Source of the DNA: an uncultured Clostridia bacterium
GTDB lineage: Bacteria; Bacillota; Clostridia; Christensenellales; UBA1242
NCBI GenBank assembly: GCA_944376905.1
Contig: CALWEA010000009.1
Coordinates: forward strand, 1-49,068
Direction of reading: 5' to 3'
DNA: 49,068 nucleotides
Below, in pieces: positions 8,856 through 18,587 of this stretch. Every line of letters starts with the position of its first letter. The first letter of the stretch is position 1. Both the position numbers and the translations under genes were made by a program. Under the pieces are notes generated by a model. The model worked only from the letters and a program-made list of their open reading frames with translations. It ran no database searches and had not been told where the DNA came from.

Positions 8856-9848
8856 GCTAGAATGTATAAATTTATAAATTAAAATTATACCAAAAAGACC
8901 TATTAAAGGATAGCAATAATTAACAATTTTTTCAAAACTGAACAAACTTATAAGCAAAACAGTACTAAAACAAATAAGTGCTGTTTTGTTTTTATTTTTA
9001 AAACTAAAAGATGAACAAACGGTGTGAATACAACTAAACAAAGAAGTAATAATTCCCAAAAATAAAACTAGCATGAAAATAATTGGAAAGGGCTCCCCTA
9101 AACGAAGAGTTAGCAAAACAAATGGCATACTAGCATTCATAACAACGGCACCATTTGTTATAAGACAAATTATGCAAATTAAAATAACAAAACATATAAT
9201 AAAAGATGCAATAAAACTAGATTTTTGGATTTCTTTTTGAGATAAATTATATCCTGCTTGCGTTAAAATAAAGTAGGAAAGTAAAATATTCGCCATAACA
9301 TATATTATAATTGATACGGGAAGAATATATGCTTTTTCACTACTTGGAATGTAAGGAATATCAGTTATTGGATAAATAGTTGAATATAAAGAATATATTA
9401 TCAATAAAACAATAATTGTTGGTATTAAAAAGGCATTAATTTTAAAAAGTCCTTTTAAACCGTGTTTATAAACCCAAAAACTTAGTCCAAATACAAATAT
9501 GTAAAAAATTAAAACGGGAACTTCAATAAAAGCTGAACTTAAAACTTCAACGGAGCCAGAAAACATCGCTGATGAATATATTAAATATACTATAATAATA
9601 GTTAAATTAAAAAATATTGAACTATTGGTTGTCTTATTTACATCTAAAATATTTGTATATTTAATTTTTGAGCCAATTGTTAAAAATAATTTAAAAGAAT
9701 AATAAAACAATATAAAAACAATAGGTAAGAAATATAAACTAGCATATCCAAATTCTGCAAAAAAAAGAGAAAGTTCTCTTCCACTTGCAAAACCAGCACC
9801 AATTATACTTCCAACTATAAGAAAAACAACTTGCCAAATTTTTTTCAT
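8766..9848 (-). CDS. YkvI-type membrane protein
   Basis: A 360-residue, roughly 10-helix membrane protein. The N-terminal VGSIIGAGFASGRE motif is the hallmark of the YkvI family, a distant branch of the amino-acid/spore-germinant transporter fold. Substrate is unknown. The last ~30 residues (polar, Lys/His-rich) are encoded in DNA that also codes for the C-terminus of the ABC permease on the other strand. The overlap is either real or a stop-codon loss in one of the two genes. The 240 bp upstream (9849-10088) are AT-rich without a visible gene. Confidence 0.85.
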   Translation of the reverse strand: MKKIWQVVFLIVGSIIGAGFASGRELSLFFAEFGYASLYFLPIVFILFYYSFKLFLTIGSKIKYTNILDVNKTTNSSIFFNLTIIIVYLIYSSAMFSGSVEVLSSAFIEVPVLIFYIFVFGLSFWVYKHGLKGLFKINAFLIPTIIVLLIIYSLYSTIYPITDIPYIPSSEKAYILPVSIIIYVMANILLSYFILTQAGYNLSQKEIQKSSFIASFIICFVILICIICLITNGAVVMNASMPFVLLTLRLGEPFPIIFMLVLFLGIITSLFSCIHTVCSSFSFKNKNKTALICFSTVLLISLFSFEKIVNYCYPLIGLFGIILIYKFIHSSLPSKTCFQLSNNVIHSARKHTKKKNTSHD

Positions 9849-10088
9849 ATTAATTTATTATATGGTAGCATTTTTTTGTAAATAACCAAATTGTAATATT
9901 CGTAAATTTTTTATTTTATTTGTTTGTTTCTTTATTTATTTTATTATTTTATATTTATATAATAAACCAAATTTTGAATAAAAATATATTTAATAAGATA
10001 TAAATTATAAAAATTTTTTAAAAAAATCTTAAAAAATAATTATAAAATCTTTTTGTAATTAAAAATAATAAATAATATAATAAAAAAT

Positions 10089-11090
10089 TTAAACAAATAT
10101 CAAGCATAAAATAAAACAAATTATTATGGAAATCAATGTATGTGTTATTTTTTGACACATAAAAAACTTAAACCTCATACCAAATTTTTGCAAAAATGCA
10201 AATGCTTGCATCATTGTTGCTAAACCGCCAAATGTTATTAAACCACAACAAATACAACACAATAAAATAGGTGAAAATTGAAGATTGGCAATATCTAAAC
10301 AACCATGCGTCATCTCGAAAATTCCATTTAAAATACCAACAAAAATTTGAGTATCAATGCCAGTTAATGAATGTAAAAAATTGGCAATTGGGGTTATGAT
10401 ATAGAGATTATTAAGCATTTCTATTATAACAAAAAAAATACATATAAATCCACCAATAATTAAAATAGAGGTAACAGAATTCCACATTGATTCGCCAATG
10501 GAAAATGTAGAATTTATTTGAGATGATAAGATTTTGCTAGAAGTTTTATTTGTATAATTAATTAAGGGAAATTTATAAGAATATGTATTGAATTTTTCTT
10601 TGTGGTTTCTATATAATAAACCATTTAATAGCGCACCAATTATATGTGAAAAAAGCATAATAAAACCCAATGTTCTAGAACAAAGCATGCCAATTCCAAC
10701 CGAGCCTAGTATAAACATTGGCCCAGAATTTGAAGTAAATGTACAAATTTTAAATGCTTCTTCTTTATTAATAAAACCACTTTCATAAAGGTCGCAAACA
10801 ACTTTTGCACCAACAGGATATCCTGATAAAATGCTCATAGTAAAAGCGTAAGCACTAATTGGTGGAGTTTTATAAATTTTTGCAAATAATGTAAATTTAT
10901 TTGTAATAGTATTAATAACACCTAAATCCGTTAAAATTTTTGTAAAAAATAAAAAAGGAAAAATGGCAGGTAAAATAATTGTTGCCCAAACCAAAATTCC
11001 CTCACCGCTTGCTTTAATATAAATATTAGGGGATATGGCGAGGGCAATTATTATTATAAGAATTAATATAGAAAGAAAACCTTTTTTCAT
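10089..11090 (-). CDS. ylbJ: Sporulation integral membrane protein YlbJ
   Basis: A 333-residue polytopic membrane protein with the nucleoside-recognition (Gate) style repeats of YlbJ/SpoVV: ILPAIFPFLFFTKIL near the N-terminus, ILSGYPVGAKV, and CTFTSNSGPMFILGSVG. In Bacillus YlbJ (SpoVV) is needed for dipicolinic-acid transport across the outer forespore membrane, made under sigma-E. The ATG at 11090 is chosen; an in-frame TTG four codons upstream is an alternative, and neither has a strong ribosome site. It stands alone on the minus strand. Confidence 0.9.
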   Translation of the reverse strand: MKKGFLSILILIIIIALAISPNIYIKASGEGILVWATIILPAIFPFLFFTKILTDLGVINTITNKFTLFAKIYKTPPISAYAFTMSILSGYPVGAKVVCDLYESGFINKEEAFKICTFTSNSGPMFILGSVGIGMLCSRTLGFIMLFSHIIGALLNGLLYRNHKEKFNTYSYKFPLINYTNKTSSKILSSQINSTFSIGESMWNSVTSILIIGGFICIFFVIIEMLNNLYIITPIANFLHSLTGIDTQIFVGILNGIFEMTHGCLDIANLQFSPILLCCICCGLITFGGLATMMQAFAFLQKFGMRFKFFMCQKITHTLISIIICFILCLIFV

Positions 11091-11566
11091 TTTACTTGAC
11101 AATAAATATTATATTAATTATAATAATCGTATTATTACACTTGTTAAAATATTTAATAAACTTAAATGGAATTGTATTTTTATTAATTAAAAAAATTAAT
11201 AAAATTAATAAAATAATATTTTTTTTAATAAAAACAATTATATTTAACAAAGAATATTAATATTTTGTAGTAATAAATATTTTTAGATATTTTTTATAAA
11301 CATCAAAATTTGTAATTAAAAAAAATAAAATTGGAAATAAATTTAAATAGGAAATAGTTTAAAGTATAATTTTAATTTTATTTATAATTTTACATTTTTG
11401 TATTTAAAAATTTAAAATTAAGAATTACATGAATTTATATTATAGAACTAGCATAAAATTTTATTTATAAAAAACAATTAATAAAAATATTTTTGATATA
11501 TTTATTTAAATAACTTATATAATAATATTAGTGTAATTTTAATAATTATTGACTTTTGGAGTTTTT
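11091..11566. other. Long AT-rich intergenic region, no gene seen
   Basis: Nearly pure A/T low-complexity sequence separates ylbJ from the divergent phosphotransacetylase gene. Only the ribosome site TTGGAG (11556-11561) is recognisable. No hairpin or coding frame is convincing. Confidence 0.6.
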
Positions 11567-12559
11567 ATGAATATAAAAAAACAAATATTTAAAATGGCAC
11601 AACAAGATGCAAAAACTCTTGTTTTTCCAGAAGCTGGTTATAGCAATAGAATAGTTGAAGCTGTTAGAATTGGAACTTCCAAAAATCTGTTTAAAGCGAT
11701 TTTACTAGGTGATGAAAGTGAAATGTTTTTAAAACATGGCAGTTTGGCTAATGAAAATATAGAAATTATTAATTATGAGAAATCTAATTTAAAAGAAACT
11801 TTTGCAAAAGAAATTTTTCAACTTCGTCAACACAAAGGTTTAACAGAACAACAAGCACTTGATTTAATTGAAAATCCATTTTATTTTGCTTGTATGTTGG
11901 TTAGAGATGGTTATGCAGACGGAATGGTTTCTGGGGTTGAAAATACAACTGCGCAAACTTTTCGACCAGCTTTAGAACTAATAAAAGGGCAACAACCCAA
12001 TACTTTAATTTCAACAACAGAATTGTTTTTTGGAAGAAATCGTGCATTAAAAAATAAGCCTATTTTTGTTAGTGATTGTGCTCTTGTTGAAAATCCAACA
12101 GCGGAAGGATTGGTTGAAATAGCAAAAAATTCTGTTGACTTATGGAGAATGCTTTTTATAGAGGAGCCCAAAGTTGCTTTTTTATCATATTCAACCAATA
12201 AGAGTGCAGATAGTGAAAGTATTAACAAAATGAGAGAGGCAACAGAGTTGTTTAAAAAAAGGTATCCTGATGTTATTGCAGATGGAGAAATGCAATTGGA
12301 TACTGCTATTAATCCAACAATATCATTAAAAAAATTTCCAGATAACAAAATTAAAGGTGAAGCCAATATTCTAATAGTTCCAGATATAAATTCAGGAAGC
12401 ATATTGGCAAAATCTTTACAAATTATATCAGGTTTAACTTGTGTTGGACCAATATCACAGGGATTTAGTCGTCCAATCAACGATTGTGCGAGAAGTAGTT
12501 CTGTTGAAGAAATATTGCTTTTGTCGGCTATAACATCTATTCAGTCACAATTAGATTAA
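11567..12559 (+). CDS. pta: Phosphate acetyltransferase
   Basis: A 330-residue enzyme of the PTA_PTB family, converting acetyl-CoA and phosphate to acetyl phosphate and CoA. Matches include the N-terminal KTLVFPEAGYSNRIVEA, the ADGMVSGVENTTAQTFRPAL segment, and the C-terminal GPISQGFSRPINDCARSSSVEEI that is typical of Pta rather than butyryl transferases. The ATG follows TTGGAG at a good distance; the upstream TTG alternative lacks a site. ackA is not adjacent. The gene sits upstream of rpmF-plsX, as acetate-kinase/Pta genes commonly do in clostridia. Confidence 0.9.
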   Translation: MNIKKQIFKMAQQDAKTLVFPEAGYSNRIVEAVRIGTSKNLFKAILLGDESEMFLKHGSLANENIEIINYEKSNLKETFAKEIFQLRQHKGLTEQQALDLIENPFYFACMLVRDGYADGMVSGVENTTAQTFRPALELIKGQQPNTLISTTELFFGRNRALKNKPIFVSDCALVENPTAEGLVEIAKNSVDLWRMLFIEEPKVAFLSYSTNKSADSESINKMREATELFKKRYPDVIADGEMQLDTAINPTISLKKFPDNKIKGEANILIVPDINSGSILAKSLQIISGLTCVGPISQGFSRPINDCARSSSVEEILLLSAITSIQSQLD

Positions 12560-12707
12560 ACTATGAAATAAACTCATAAAACAAATTATAAATAATTTTA
12601 ATTAAACAAATAAATTAAAATATAATCTTTGATTATCTTATGTATAATAAAAATTTATTATAATAAAAGATATAGAATATTGATTTATAATAAATTAACA
12701 AAAAAAC

Positions 12708-12736
12708 TTGACAAATTGAAGAAAGTCTTATATACT
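12708..12736 (+). promoter_or_regulatory. Vegetative promoter of rpmF
   Basis: TTGACA (12708-12713), a 17-base spacer and TATACT (12731-12736) form a strong sigma-A promoter 51 bases before the start codon. Confidence 0.85.
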
Positions 12737-12787
12737 GTTTTGGTAATATTTTAAGTAACAATAGGATAACAAAAAGGAGAAATAAAT

Positions 12788-12988
12788 ATGGCAGTTCCAA
12801 AAATGAAGGTGTCAAAAGCACGCCGTAATACTCGTTGTTCAAATAACTCAAAAATAACACCTCCAACATTGGTTGAATGTCCTTCTTGTCACGAATTAAA
12901 ACAACCTCATGTGGCATGCCCAAAATGTGGATTTTATAAAGGCAAAAAAGTGATTGAAACCGAAAAGAAAAAAAATGAGGAAAAATAA
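12788..12988 (+). CDS. rpmF: 50S ribosomal protein L32
   Basis: A 66-residue protein beginning MAVPKMKVSKARRNTR, with a zinc-ribbon of two CxxC-type pairs (CPSCHE and CPKCGFYKG) and a lysine/glutamate tail. This is the zinc-binding form of L32. RBS AAAAGGAG precedes the ATG. The DUF177 (YceD) gene that normally precedes rpmF is absent from this locus. It has its own strong promoter and terminator. Confidence 0.97.
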   Translation: MAVPKMKVSKARRNTRCSNNSKITPPTLVECPSCHELKQPHVACPKCGFYKGKKVIETEKKKNEEK

Positions 12989-13010
12989 TAATATTTATAA
13001 AATAATATAA

Positions 13011-13044
13011 AAACGCAACATATTTTATTGTTGTGTTTTTTTTA
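13011..13044 (+). terminator. Terminator after rpmF
   Basis: The stem ACGCAAC pairs with GTTGTGT (one G-T pair) around an AT loop, followed by eight Ts. Confidence 0.85.
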
Positions 13045-13221
13045 ATTTAATACTTATTTTAGAAAATTTTTATAAATCTTAATAATTATTTTTAATAAAT
13101 ATTTTTATATAATTTATAAAATGGTAAATTTTGTTTTTTTTTATTAAATAATTTTTTTAAAAATAAAATGTATTTTTGTTTTTTAAGTTTTGTTAATATA
13201 ACAAAATAATTTGAAAATATG

Positions 13222-13250
13222 TTGATTTGATGTTATTAATATGATATAAT
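13222..13250 (+). promoter_or_regulatory. Promoter of plsX
   Basis: TTGATT (13222-13227), 17 bases and a perfect TATAAT (13245-13250) lie 56 bases before the plsX ATG. Confidence 0.7.
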
Positions 13251-13306
13251 ACATTTATTGTAAAAATTAAAATAAAATAAAAAATAAACAAAAAATTGAG
13301 GTTTAT

Positions 13307-14326
13307 ATGAAAATAGTTGTTGATGGATTTGGGGGGGATTTTTCACCAAATGAGATTGTTAAAGGCTGTGTTATGGCTGTTAATGAAATAAAAGATTTAG
13401 AAATTATTATAACTGGAAAAGAAGAAATAATAAAAAACTTACTTGCAGAATTTAAATATAAGGGAAATAAAATTAGTATTGCAAAGGCAGAAACAGTTAT
13501 AACTTGTGATGATGAAAATCCCGCTAGATTAATTCGAAGTATGCCAGATTCATCTATTGTTGTAGCTCTTGATATTTTGAAGCAAAATGAAGATGTTGTT
13601 GCGATGATTTCTGCTGGAAGCACAGGGGCAGTTTTGGCAGGAGGTTTTTTAAAATTAGGAAGGATTAAAGGTATTTCAAGACCAGCGTTAGCACCAACAC
13701 TACCAACTAAAATTTCCGGGAAAGGTGTTGTTTTGTTAGATTGCGGAGCAAATGCGGATTGTAAACCAATTAATTTGGCTCATTTTGCTATAATGGGAAG
13801 TATTTATAGTCAAACAGTTTATGGAGTTGAAAATCCTAAGGTTGCGCTTTTAAGTGTTGGTGTTGAAGATGCAAAAGGAAGTATGTTATCTAAGTCTGCA
13901 TTTAAATTGTTGAAAAATTTGCCTATAAATTTTGTTGGTAATATTGAAGCCAGAGATATGTTGACTGGTGATTATGATGTCATTGTAGCCGATGGATTTT
14001 CTGGAAATATTGCGTTAAAATCTGTTGAAGGTACAGCATCATTTGTTATGAGTAAATTGAAAAAATCTATAACTAGTTCAATAAAGTCAAAAGTGGGATA
14101 TTTGTTTATGAAAAAATCATTAAAAAATTTAAAAAATGATTTAGATTATAAACAGTATGGAGGTTCTCAATTTTTAGGATGTAAAAAACCTATTTTAAAA
14201 GCACATGGTAATAGTGATGCAAAATCAATTGTAGTTGTTATAAAACAAGCGTTAAAAGTTGCTCAAAATAATTACAATAAAAAAATAGAAGAAATGTTAG
14301 AAAAAATAAATTTAATTGAAGAATAA
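13307..14326 (+). CDS. plsX: Phosphate acyltransferase PlsX
   Basis: A 339-residue soluble enzyme that makes acyl-phosphate from acyl-ACP for phosphatidic acid synthesis. Family matches are the N-terminal KIVVDGFGGDFSPNEIVKG, a SAGSTGAVLAGG motif, LLDCGANADCKP, and the ADGFSGNIALKSVEG block. RBS TTGAGG precedes the ATG. It is followed after 33 bp by smc, with no acpP or rnc between, so the fatty-acid partner ACP must be encoded elsewhere. It appears to head a plsX-smc-ftsY operon. Confidence 0.95.
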   Translation: MKIVVDGFGGDFSPNEIVKGCVMAVNEIKDLEIIITGKEEIIKNLLAEFKYKGNKISIAKAETVITCDDENPARLIRSMPDSSIVVALDILKQNEDVVAMISAGSTGAVLAGGFLKLGRIKGISRPALAPTLPTKISGKGVVLLDCGANADCKPINLAHFAIMGSIYSQTVYGVENPKVALLSVGVEDAKGSMLSKSAFKLLKNLPINFVGNIEARDMLTGDYDVIVADGFSGNIALKSVEGTASFVMSKLKKSITSSIKSKVGYLFMKKSLKNLKNDLDYKQYGGSQFLGCKKPILKAHGNSDAKSIVVVIKQALKVAQNNYNKKIEEMLEKINLIEE

Positions 14327-14359
14327 TAAGAAGAATATTAATATAATAGAGGTTAAAAT

Positions 14360-17300
14360 ATGTATTTTAACAAAATGGAATTGGCAGGGTTTAAATCTTT
14401 TGCTGACAAAACGGAAATAAAATTTGATAATGGTGTAACAGCAATAGTTGGTCCTAATGGTTGCGGAAAAAGTAATGTTGGCGATGCAATTCGTTGGGTT
14501 TTAGGAGAGCAAAGTTCAAAAAGTTTACGTGGTAATTCCATGCAAGACGTTATTTTTAGTGGAACAGAAAAGCGTAAAAGTTTGTCTTATTGTGAAGTAA
14601 CTTTATATTTTAATAACCAAGATAGAATTTTTGATTTAGATTATGATGAAATTTCTGTAACAAGGAAATTATATAGAAGTGGTGAGAGTGAATATCAAAT
14701 CAACAAAAACCAATGTCGATTAAAAGATATTATAAATCTTTTTTTTGACAGTGGTATTGGTCGTGATGGATACTCTATAATAGGGCAAGGAAAAGTTGAA
14801 GAAATTATTTCAAGTAAGCCTGAGGCTCGAAGAAAAATTTTTGAAGAAGCTGCTGGAATTGCAAAATTTAAATCAAGAAAGGAAGAAGCAGAAAGAAAAT
14901 TAGAAAGAACTCGGGAAAATTTAACAAGAATTAGAGATATTATAAGTGAAATTGAAAGACAATTAGGACCTCTTAAAAAACAAGCTGAAACCGCCAAACA
15001 ATATTTAGCATTTAGAGATGCACTTAAAGATTTGGAAATAAATGCTTATATCTTTCAATACGAACATTCTGGTGAAGTAAAAGAGCAAATTAATGAGCGT
15101 ATGAATGGATTGTTGGAAGAATTATCTTTAAGACAAGCAGAAATTGTTGGTGCAAATCAAAAATATGATGATTGTATGGCTGACCTTTCTTCAATTGATG
15201 TTGAGTTAAAAAGATTAAATGACCAAATTTTAATATTAACTGTTGGGATGGAAAAGCAATCTGGTGAAGCAAAATTAATGCAGGAAAGAGTTAATAGTAT
15301 AAAATCTCAAAATGAAAAAATTAATTTAGATATTTTAAATTTAAAAAACTCAATAGCAAAAAATAATGCAGAAAAAGAATATAAATTAAAGCGTCAAATA
15401 GAGTTAAATTCAACAGCAAAAGAAATAGAAGAAAATTCAGGAGAGTATTCCGAAATAGTTCAAGAATATTCTAAATTGAAAGTTTTAGAAGTTAATGTTA
15501 ATGGTCAGATTAAGCAAACAGAGCAGAACTTAAACAATCTTAATGCTAAAATTCAAGTTTATGAAAATAGAAAGCGACTTTTGGAAGAGATGCAGGCGGA
15601 ATTTGAAGGATATGCTCATGCAGTAAAAAAACTTTTAAAAGATAGTGAGAAAAATACTGAAATAAAAAATAAAATAGTTGGAGTTTTGGCTTCGCTTGTT
15701 AAAGTTCCAGAAAAATTTGAAACAGCAATTGAAGTTGCTCTTGGTTCAGCAGTGCAAAATATAGTAACATTAAATGAAGAACATGCAAAAAGTTTGATTA
15801 ATTATCTAAAAACTAATAAAATGGGACGAGCAACTTTTTTACCTATAACTAGTATGAAACCTAGATATTTGTCACAAGAAACTAGAAATTTATTGACAGT
15901 TAAAGGTTGTTTGGGTATTGCTTGTGAAGTTATATCATATTCTCCTCAAATAAAAAATGTTGTTGAAAATTTGCTTGGCAGTACTGTTATTGTTGACACA
16001 TTGGAAACTGCTGTTAATTTAGCTAAAAATTCAAAATTTTCTTTTAAAATAGTTACATTAGATGGTGATGTTGTTAATCCAACTGGTTCAATGACAGGTG
16101 GGTCTCGTAAATCTGATGCTGTTAATTTAATAAGTAGAGATAGAGAAATAACGACATTGGCTAATGAAATTGAAAATGCCAAAGTTGATTTTTCAAATCA
16201 ACAACGTATTTTAAATACTTTAAATCAAAAACTTGATAGCGTACGAGAAAAACTAGAAGAATTAGATAAAAAGAAAAATAGTTCTGAATTAAATGAAGCA
16301 GTTAGAATAACAGAAATTAGAATGGAGTTAAACTCTATTGAAACAGATTTTAAACGAATTGATAGTGCAATAAATGAAGCGAAACATTTAATTGCAATTA
16401 ATCAACAACAATTAGAACAAAATAATTGCTATATCGAGCAAGAAGAACAAAATATAAAAACTTTTATAGAAAATAATAATAATATAGAAACAAAGACAAA
16501 ACTTGAAAGTATAAAACATGAACAAGGCAAAATAGAGGAAAAGAAAATTTCTCTTCAAGATTCTTTAAAAATAATATCTGCTAACAAAGAAAAAATAATG
16601 GCGGATATAAACTCAATAAATGATAAAAAAGTTCGTATTGAAGTTGAGTTGACTAAATTGCTTACTGATATGGAAACAATGCAAGAACGCATTTATGAAG
16701 AGTATGAATTGACATACACAACTTGTCAGGAATTTAAAAGAGATGATTTTGATTTTGAAAAAGCTCTTCCCGAAATAAGCAGATTGAAAAAAGAAATTAA
16801 TAAATTAGGATATGTTAATGTTAACGCGATAGAAGATAGTAAGGCTATCATGGAAAGATATAATGAACTTTCAACTCAAGCGGAAGATTTAGAAAAAGCG
16901 GAAGCAGACACAACAAAAGTTATTCAAGAATTAGCAGACGAGATGTCAACAAAATTTACAGAACAATTTGCTAAAATTAATGCTAATTTTAAAATAACAT
17001 TTAAAGAATTGTTTGGTGGAGGAAATGCGAGTTTAGAGTTGGTTGGTTCTGATGATGTCTTAGAAGCGGGCGTTGATATAAATGCAGAACCTCCGGGTAA
17101 AAAACTTCAAAATATAACATTGTTAAGCGGTGGAGAGAAAGCATTAACGGCGATTGCTATTTTGTTTGCTATTTTAAAATTAAGACCAATGCCATTTTGT
17201 TTACTTGATGAAATTGAAGCTGCGTTAGATGAAGCAAATGTTGAAAGATTTGCTCAGTATCTTCGTCGTTTTTCTAATGATACTCAATTTATAGTTGTTA

Positions 17301-17446
17301 CTCATAGAAAACCAACAATGGAATTAGCAGATAGTTTATATGGTGTAACAATGGAAGAAAAGGGTGTTTCGAGGTTAGTTTCTGTTAAATTAAGTGAAGC
17401 AATAGCAAATGAGCAAAAAGGAGAGGTATTAAATGGGGCTGTTTAA
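14360..17446 (+). CDS. smc: Chromosome segregation ATPase SMC (short form)
   Basis: A 1028-residue condensin subunit. The N-terminal head has Walker A GPNGCGKS (31-38). A first coiled-coil runs to about 400, a hinge occupies about 410-560 (with VTLDGDVVNPTGSMTGG at its end), and a second coil extends to about 850. The C-terminal head has the signature LSGGEKALTAIAI (from 922) and Walker B CLLDEIEAALD (from about 947). Bacterial SMC is usually ~1170-1190 residues, so the coiled-coil arms are shorter than normal while both ATPase halves and the hinge look intact. ftsY starts inside its 3' end. Confidence 0.95.
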   Translation: MYFNKMELAGFKSFADKTEIKFDNGVTAIVGPNGCGKSNVGDAIRWVLGEQSSKSLRGNSMQDVIFSGTEKRKSLSYCEVTLYFNNQDRIFDLDYDEISVTRKLYRSGESEYQINKNQCRLKDIINLFFDSGIGRDGYSIIGQGKVEEIISSKPEARRKIFEEAAGIAKFKSRKEEAERKLERTRENLTRIRDIISEIERQLGPLKKQAETAKQYLAFRDALKDLEINAYIFQYEHSGEVKEQINERMNGLLEELSLRQAEIVGANQKYDDCMADLSSIDVELKRLNDQILILTVGMEKQSGEAKLMQERVNSIKSQNEKINLDILNLKNSIAKNNAEKEYKLKRQIELNSTAKEIEENSGEYSEIVQEYSKLKVLEVNVNGQIKQTEQNLNNLNAKIQVYENRKRLLEEMQAEFEGYAHAVKKLLKDSEKNTEIKNKIVGVLASLVKVPEKFETAIEVALGSAVQNIVTLNEEHAKSLINYLKTNKMGRATFLPITSMKPRYLSQETRNLLTVKGCLGIACEVISYSPQIKNVVENLLGSTVIVDTLETAVNLAKNSKFSFKIVTLDGDVVNPTGSMTGGSRKSDAVNLISRDREITTLANEIENAKVDFSNQQRILNTLNQKLDSVREKLEELDKKKNSSELNEAVRITEIRMELNSIETDFKRIDSAINEAKHLIAINQQQLEQNNCYIEQEEQNIKTFIENNNNIETKTKLESIKHEQGKIEEKKISLQDSLKIISANKEKIMADINSINDKKVRIEVELTKLLTDMETMQERIYEEYELTYTTCQEFKRDDFDFEKALPEISRLKKEINKLGYVNVNAIEDSKAIMERYNELSTQAEDLEKAEADTTKVIQELADEMSTKFTEQFAKINANFKITFKELFGGGNASLELVGSDDVLEAGVDINAEPPGKKLQNITLLSGGEKALTAIAILFAILKLRPMPFCLLDEIEAALDEANVERFAQYLRRFSNDTQFIVVTHRKPTMELADSLYGVTMEEKGVSRLVSVKLSEAIANEQKGEVLNGAV

Positions 17447-18332
17447 AAAAATTGCTCAAGCTCTCGCCAAAACGCGAGATGCTTTTAGAAAAAAATTAGA
17501 TTGCCTATTTAGTGGCGGAGAATTAAATGATGAATTTTATGAAGAACTGGAAGATATACTTGTTTCTAGTGATGTAGGTGTTGCAACTAGTATAGAGATA
17601 ACAGAAGAATTGCAACGAGAAGTTCATAAAAATAAAGTTCGAAAAGCGGAAGATGCAAAAATTTTATTAAAAAAAATACTTGTTGATTTATTAAATTCTG
17701 TTCAACCAAAAGAAAATTTTGATTATCCTTTAATAATTACTGTTATTGGCGTAAATGGAGTTGGGAAAACAACGAGCATTGGTAAGTTGGCAAATTATTT
17801 TAAAAATCAAAAAAAAGAAGTAACATTGGTTGCTGGTGATACATTTAGAGCTGCTGCTTCCGACCAATTAACTGAGTGGGCGAATAGGAATAAAGTTAAA
17901 ATAGTTAAACATACAGAGGGCGCAGATGCAGGAGCGGTAGTTTATGATGGTATTTGTAGTGCAAAAGCAAAGAAAACTGATGTTTTAATTATAGATACCG
18001 CAGGTCGATTGCATACTAAAACTAATTTAATGGAAGAACTTGCCAAAATAGATAGAATTATAACAAGAGAATATCAAACAGCAAAAAAACTAACATTAAT
18101 TGTTTTAGATGCGACAACTGGTCAAAATGCTTTATCTCAAATTAATCATTTCAATGACTATATGAAAATTGATGGCATAATATTAACTAAACTTGACGGA
18201 ACAGCAAAAGGTGGTGTTGTTCTTGCAATTGCAAAAGAATATAAAAAACCTGTTTTGTTTGTTGGAGTTGGAGAAGGATTGAATGATTTAGAAGAATTTA
18301 ATGCTCAAGAATTTATAGATAATTTATTTTAA
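17433..18332 (+). CDS. ftsY: Signal recognition particle receptor FtsY
   Basis: A 299-residue SRP GTPase with an N domain (about 1-95) and a G domain: G1 GVNGVGKTT (106-114), DTFRAAASDQL, DTAGRLH, and TKLDGTAKGG near the C-terminus. It lacks the long acidic A domain, as in most Gram-positives. The ATG lies 14 bp inside smc, with AAAAGGAGAGG as ribosome site, so translation is coupled. ffh is not adjacent. Confidence 0.96.
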   Translation: MGLFKKIAQALAKTRDAFRKKLDCLFSGGELNDEFYEELEDILVSSDVGVATSIEITEELQREVHKNKVRKAEDAKILLKKILVDLLNSVQPKENFDYPLIITVIGVNGVGKTTSIGKLANYFKNQKKEVTLVAGDTFRAAASDQLTEWANRNKVKIVKHTEGADAGAVVYDGICSAKAKKTDVLIIDTAGRLHTKTNLMEELAKIDRIITREYQTAKKLTLIVLDATTGQNALSQINHFNDYMKIDGIILTKLDGTAKGGVVLAIAKEYKKPVLFVGVGEGLNDLEEFNAQEFIDNLF

Positions 18333-18462
18333 AATAAAAAATTTTAAAAATAATAATAAAATTTTCAAAACTTTTTAAATAAGAAAAAAAATAAAAAAAC
18401 AATTAATATTAAAAATCAAATAAATAGCGTACAAGCAAAATTTAATCTTTATAAGCATATAT

Positions 18463-18500
18463 AAATAACATACACAAAGTATGTTATTTTTATTTTTTTT
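18463..18500 (+). terminator. Terminator of the plsX-smc-ftsY operon
   Basis: A 10-bp stem AATAACATAC (18464-18473) pairs with GTATGTTATT (18479-18488) around ACAAA, followed by TTTATTTTTTTT. Confidence 0.85.
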
Positions 18501-18587
18501 AAATTTACTTGCTTAAAAATTAGTGTTTTTAATTTGTTAATTAAATATCTGTATATAAAAATTTTTTATTTTTTCTTGGAGGTTAGT

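Noticed and set aside
12633..12923. A 96-codon minus-strand frame over rpmF
   Set aside because: It lies opposite the clear L32 gene and its promoter, and has no ribosome site or recognisable family.
18534..18587. A longer sigK start at 18534
   Set aside because: It would put the GGAGG ribosome site inside the gene and add residues not found in pro-sigma-K; the TTG at 18588 fits better.
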